The position numbers and the translations under genes are program-made. Of a stretch of DNA of 60,517 bases, positions 56,132 to 60,517 are shown piece by piece. Location of the stretch: NCBI GenBank assembly GCA_018398765.1, contig JAHBMJ010001439.1, positions 33,296 to 93,812 of the forward strand. The letters are read 5' to 3'. Origin of the DNA: Chromera velia. Its lineage: Eukaryota; Sar; Chromeraceae. The notes under the pieces are model-generated. The model saw nothing but the letters and a program-made list of their open reading frames with translations. It ran no database searches and had not been told where the DNA came from. Position 1 is the first letter of the stretch, and each line of letters starts with the position of its first letter.

Positions 56132-58741
56132 TTGGCTTTTTTCGGAGTTGTACGCGTTCAGAATCTAAAATATTCTTTGGAATGCGCTAGAATATGTACG
56201 AGAAAAAGTGAAAGGGGGGAAAAGGCTTTCGCACCTTGGAGGGATCAAGAATGCAGGGAGATTCAGAAGAGAGTTCGATCTGCAGAGAGGGAGTGGAAGG
56301 AAGAAAAAGAACTCTGGGGGGACGAAGGCGGGTGGTGCATCGCAGCAAAGAGAAAGATGAGCAGGTTAAACAGAGAGAGAGGGAAATTCATAGCGAAAAA
56401 AAAGAGAAAGTACGCCACTCTTCAGGCAGAGAGACTTGCAGACGAAGCTGCTAAGGACCCCGTAACCCTCTGGAAGTGGAGGAGGGAGAGAAAAAAGGCA
56501 GTCTGAGAGAGTAGGAGTGAGGAAGAAAAGCCGTCCGCCTTTTCGTTTTCAAATTTTTGGGCTAATGTGTTCAGTGGGGACGGATTAGAACTTTGAGAGA
56601 AGGATGAAACACCAGCTCGCCCCCCGGCACCTTTCTTCTCTTTTAATAAATGTAAGAAGATACTGAAGGCAATCGATCCACAAAAGGTAGCCGGCCTCGA
56701 AGGAATCTCCCCTGCGTAAGTACATTTATGCTTTTCCTCTTCTCGTCTGTCTCGTTTTCTTCTTTTCATTTTTTTAAATCTTTTTTTCCTTTTTTTCTTT
56801 CTAACCAGAAAAGTGGAACTTCATTCGAATCGCTCTTGTTCCAAAAGGTCATGTCTCTCCTTCTTGTAACGAATGGAGGCCCATACACATCGTCTGCCTT
56901 CTGGCAAAGTTGTTCACGTTGTTGATGGATGGTCGGTTTAGGGAGATAATGAATATAGATGAACGACAGGTGGGTTTCAGGAAGGGGGTTGGTACAAGGG
57001 AAGCGATAGCTGTTCTTCATGCTCTCACAGCTTCAGCAAAGAAGAGACACAGACTCCTCCTTGCAGCGTTTGTTAACTTTAGCAAGGCATTAAATTTTGA
57101 CCGGGTTCCCAGAAAGAAAATGATTGATAGACTTAGAGAGGAAGGAGTTAGCGAAAAGGATATGTGCATAATTCATTCCATGTATATGTCATTGAATGTG
57201 TGGGAAAGAGTAGATGGGTCGGATTGGGTCTTTCCCGAAAGTGCAGGGGTAAAACAGGAGGATCCACTTTCTCCTCTTCTTTTTCTTTTATTTATTAATA
57301 TGATATTCATTCTGCTCTGAATGCTAGACTAAGTCTGAGTGTTGAAGGGATGGAAGCTGAAAACGGCTTGGAATCCGATGAAGAATCAGATACGGATAAA
57401 AAATAGAGGGAGGGAGAATGTGAAGAGAGGAGGGAGGAGAGTGAAACAACGGAGTTACTGTAGCGATCCCGCACACCTGAGAAGGTAAGATTGGCGGATT
57501 TGCTGCTTAAAAGCATCGGTTACGCAGACAATTTTATTATTTTTGCTCACTTTTCTTCTGACCTGCAGTGGCGTTTGGACTAGTTTGGACCGTTAAATTT
57601 GGCCTCTTATTGTCAGGAATATGGGTTGAAAGTGAATTTAAAGAAAACAAAAGTTTTTAGACTCTCAGGCTCAGGAAGGGAAATAGAAAGGGAAGTGACT
57701 TTTGAAAGGAAGACAGTTGAACGTGTAGAGAGCTATAAATACCTTAGGTCTCCGTATCATGTATTTACGGGAGGGGACCTAAGAAAGTCAGTCAGGAACC
57801 GATTTGAAAGTGCTGAATGCTAGCTGTTTGGGGGCAGTGATAGGCACTTGTTTATCCTTAGGTCCAGGACCTTTGCCTCCTCGATGCAAAGTTCGTTTAC
57901 TGCAGGCGCTCTAGGAGCCAGTAGCAACATACTCACTGGAAGCTTTGCCAGTAAGTCAGAGAGATATCGTTGCACTTGATGCATTGTAGCTTTGATTTGT
58001 ATGCTGGACATTCCGTTTGCCCTATAACTCTTTCAAGGTGCCAACTTTGGTTTCGGTTGGTGTGCGTCCCATGAAGTTGTCCCATGAGAGAGATCCTTTC
58101 TTATCGGTAGGGGGGTTTCATAGAAAGCATAAAGAGAACAAAAAGGGAGGCCCCTCGGGCAGTTTGGGATGCATTACACAAATTGCTGACCCCAGCATGC
58201 CATTGGGCTAATTCAGCTAGTTATACGCTTCAAACAATCGCACTAGATCTTTAAATTTGAGAAGTTTAAAGGAAGCCAGACAGGGAGAAACGGAATGAAT
58301 AAATGGATACTCAGGCAGAAAGTAAGGAAAAGAGAAGCCTCACAATGGTTGTTTGAATGGTTAACTTCAAGACCCGTCGATGAGCATAGGCTTACGCGTT
58401 CATGTGGCATCTATCCATGCAGCTCCCGACTAAGTAATTTTTAGATAGAGAACCGATCACACCAGCGACGTCTGGTTATATTGCTTTTAGGGGGGAGGGT
58501 TAGAAGGGGGTGGGGTTACATGGTTTAAATGCATATTCTGCCTCGCTCTCTCTTGTCTGGTGGTTCTCTTTTCACCTCTCTCCTTCGGGCATGTACTGGT
58601 GGGGGGAAAAGATGGGAAAAAGACATGGTGGATCCTACGAAGAACACTGTGTTCACCTAGGTGTTCACTGTCCTGCAGTCGAAGGTAAAAAAGTGATCGA
58701 TGATGCGGTGCATCGATTATCTGTATATATGCGAACAGAGT
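56132..58741 (+). pseudogene. Decayed non-LTR (LINE) retrotransposon
   Basis: 56132-56506 reads as the basic helical linker before a LINE reverse transcriptase (WRDQECREIQKRVRSAEREW). At 56641-56716 AIDPQKVAGLEGISPA marks the start of the palm; at 56808-57320 come NFIRIALVPKGHVSP, EWRPIHIVCLLAKLF, QVGFRKGVGTREAI, FVNFSKALNFDRVPRK (motif A with its Asp changed to Asn) and GVKQEDPLSPLLF (motif B). After a frame break, GYADNF stands where Y-x-D-D is expected (57521-57538), and at 57599-57820 LASYCQEYGLKVNLKKTKVF follows. Remnants of the C-terminal region extend to about 58740. No endonuclease is seen, so it is 5' truncated, frameshifted and catalytically dead. Confidence 0.8.
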
Positions 58742-58744
58742 AGC

Positions 58745-59336
58745 TTAGATCTAAACTTCACTTGCTGGCAGAGAGAGTAAAAGAGAGAACAGGAATTGGT
58801 GAAAGGGTCTGCAGAGTAAAATGGACTGCTGCAGCTGGAGAAAGAGGTATCGGAGAAAAAGAGACATATGTAAGAGAGCTCGTTTCATTCGATCATTTTG
58901 GACTGGGAGCCGAAGAGTTAAGGCAAATGTACTGATCGAAGCCTGTCTAAAATGAGTGCACGTGCATCTTATATGGTTGTTCAGCCTTTAGCTTCAGCCT
59001 AGGCTGTGGAGGGTTGTGGTTGTTCATATTCATGTGGAAGCAGGCTAAGCTGCGGTGGTTTGTTCCTTTTCTTTACAACTGCATACATGGGTTGCCATTT
59101 GTCTCTAGTTTCGGAGACCCTAGGCTTAACTATAATTAAGTAAGTAAGCACCTGCAGTTGTTTTGGTTGACGAACTTACTTTTCTGTTTTTGGAGTTGTA
59201 CATTTTGAGATCGCCTGTTTCGTTTTTGCTTGATTTGTTCATGGTCTTCATTCTCTTTGAAAAGAACGTCTGTCCTTTCTTTGTTTTATTCTAAAGTAAT
59301 CTGCATATGACTGATTTGCGACGTTAAAGCCTTTCA
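58745..59336. other. Intergenic
   Basis: Mixed sequence after the LINE with no gene recognised. Confidence 0.4.
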
Positions 59337-59708
59337 CATGCTAGGGGTCAGTGGGGTGTCTTTTGCTCCCCCCTCTGCATAGGAGACCGGCGCTTTTCCG
59401 CAAAAAACTCGTTTTCATAATTGGTAAAGAGTTAGAAACTGAAACTTTGTGTAAGAAGACATTATAACGATAGAAAAAGAACGGTTTTCAACAGTAAGAA
59501 AAACGGGATGAAACTCATAAAATTTATATGACAGCCTATATTTCTAGAAATGATATAAAAAATCTGTTCCCTAGTTCTTTTTCTATCGTTACAGCGTCTT
59601 CTTAGACAAAGTTTCAGCTTCTAACTCTTTACCAATTATGAAAACGAGTTTTTTGCGGAAATGCGCCGCTTTAGGGGGGTAAAAAGCACCCCACTCGCCC
59701 CCGGCATG
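59337..59708. mobile_element. Foldback element family B, copy 2 (372 bp)
   Basis: Opposite in orientation to the copy at 8944-9375: the arm holding GCATAGGAGACCGGCGCTTT lies on the left here and its complement on the right there. Shared blocks include AAAAAACTCGTTTTCATAATTGG and CACCCCACTCGCCCCCGGCATG. It is about 60 bp shorter, missing part of the left inner arm. Confidence 0.75.
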
Positions 59709-60517
59709 CGTTTGTTATCGTTTGCTTCCGCAAGTGCACCTGAGAACCGTCAGCAATAGACAAAAGATGGCGGTATGGATACGGAGGGGCGTCACGCGCG
59801 GAACACTATATGTGTTTTCTAATTATGCCTGAAGTTTATCGATCGGCTTGCAAGGATCGATGTGATACTGCGATTATTTGGCATACAAAATTTAAGCAAT
59901 TAAATCGGAATATTCTGTGTTTAGCTCAGCATGTATGTAAAGCTTCAGTCTCCCGGACTGGTAGCTTTTGCATACATGTGTTTTTGTATGTTCAAACTTT
60001 TTTTGTGTTGTTTAATTCAGATGTATTCAATAAATTTCAATTGAATCAGAAAGTAGCCTGTTGGATTGTACTGGATTAAGGTAGATTGACCTGGTCCATC
60101 TGCTCCGATGTGCTCCTACCAATATATTCGTGCACAGACAACTACAGACAACATAAGATTTTAGCTGTTGGAAGAGACTATTAATTTCCTAGAATCTCCA
60201 TTATAAGTAAGTATATATGATTTGCTAGGTGATTTGAGAATCTAATTGCAATTCCCCGCTAACTGAGTCTAGCTGAGTTTGTTTGGGTTTTGCATAAGTT
60301 GTTCAATCAGAAAAATAAAAAAAACTTCAACATATTTTAACATATTTGAATGGTGATGGATGATACAGTCTTAGATCCTATAGAGAGTAAGAGACGGTGA
60401 TCTCACTGGTACTAGCACTAGTAATCTCACCCTAAAATAAAAAATCATGAGGGGCCGTGACAAAATTCTGGTATTGGGTGGTGTCCAATACTATTTCTTG
60501 ACCCCCCCCCCCCCCCA
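59709..60517. other. AT-rich contig end with terminal poly-C
   Basis: I see no gene here. A 89-codon plus-strand frame (59810-60079) has no family features. The sequence ends in 15 C followed by A. Confidence 0.5.

Overview
The window is nuclear DNA of an intron-rich microbial eukaryote. Its genes are split by GT-AG introns, and it is crowded with microsatellites, minisatellites, retroelements and foldback elements, with many runs of eight or more G or C. There are no operons and no bacterial signals. A chromerid alga such as Chromera velia, or a related alveolate, would fit, but nothing here proves the species. The window looks like a whole contig: it opens with 19 G, closes with 15 C before a final A, and has one 258-base N gap (41845-42102), itself flanked by G runs.

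Layout. 0.3-6.5 kb: a chromodomain fragment, then a decayed retroelement with a Gag-like part and a reverse transcriptase carrying a YMDD box. 6.9-9.6 kb: repeats, including a foldback element. 9.8-14.5 kb (+): a nine-exon OTU-family deubiquitinase. 14.7-20.7 kb: foldback relic, a Ty1/copia element on the minus strand with identical 124-bp ends, and a 503-bp foldback element with TA target duplications. 20.9-24.2 kb (-): six-exon mitochondrial ribosomal protein uL23m. 25.0-26.3 kb (+): two-exon fatty-acid hydroxylase/sterol-desaturase family protein. 28.7-33.0 kb (+) and 37.0-39.3 kb (-): a convergent pair of secreted paralogues of unknown function; the second has one in-frame TAG. 39.7-43.3 kb: two minisatellites and a minus-strand gene with a zinc-ribbon region, broken by the N gap. 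46.9-50.6 kb (-): eleven-exon cytochrome b561. 51.2-53.8 kb (+): six-exon GNAT acetyltransferase, head-to-head with cytochrome b561. 56.1-58.7 kb: a decayed LINE. 59.3-59.7 kb: second copy of the foldback element seen at 9 kb.

The cellular genes (ubiquitin removal, mitochondrial translation, lipid hydroxylation, transmembrane electron transfer, acetylation) do not form one pathway. The parts most likely to be undescribed are the secreted paralogue pair, a compound repeat that sits at the 5' splice sites of introns in two unrelated genes, the foldback families, and the YMDD reverse-transcriptase element. Exon boundaries were derived by hand from splice consensus, reading frame and family similarity; no transcript or database evidence was available.
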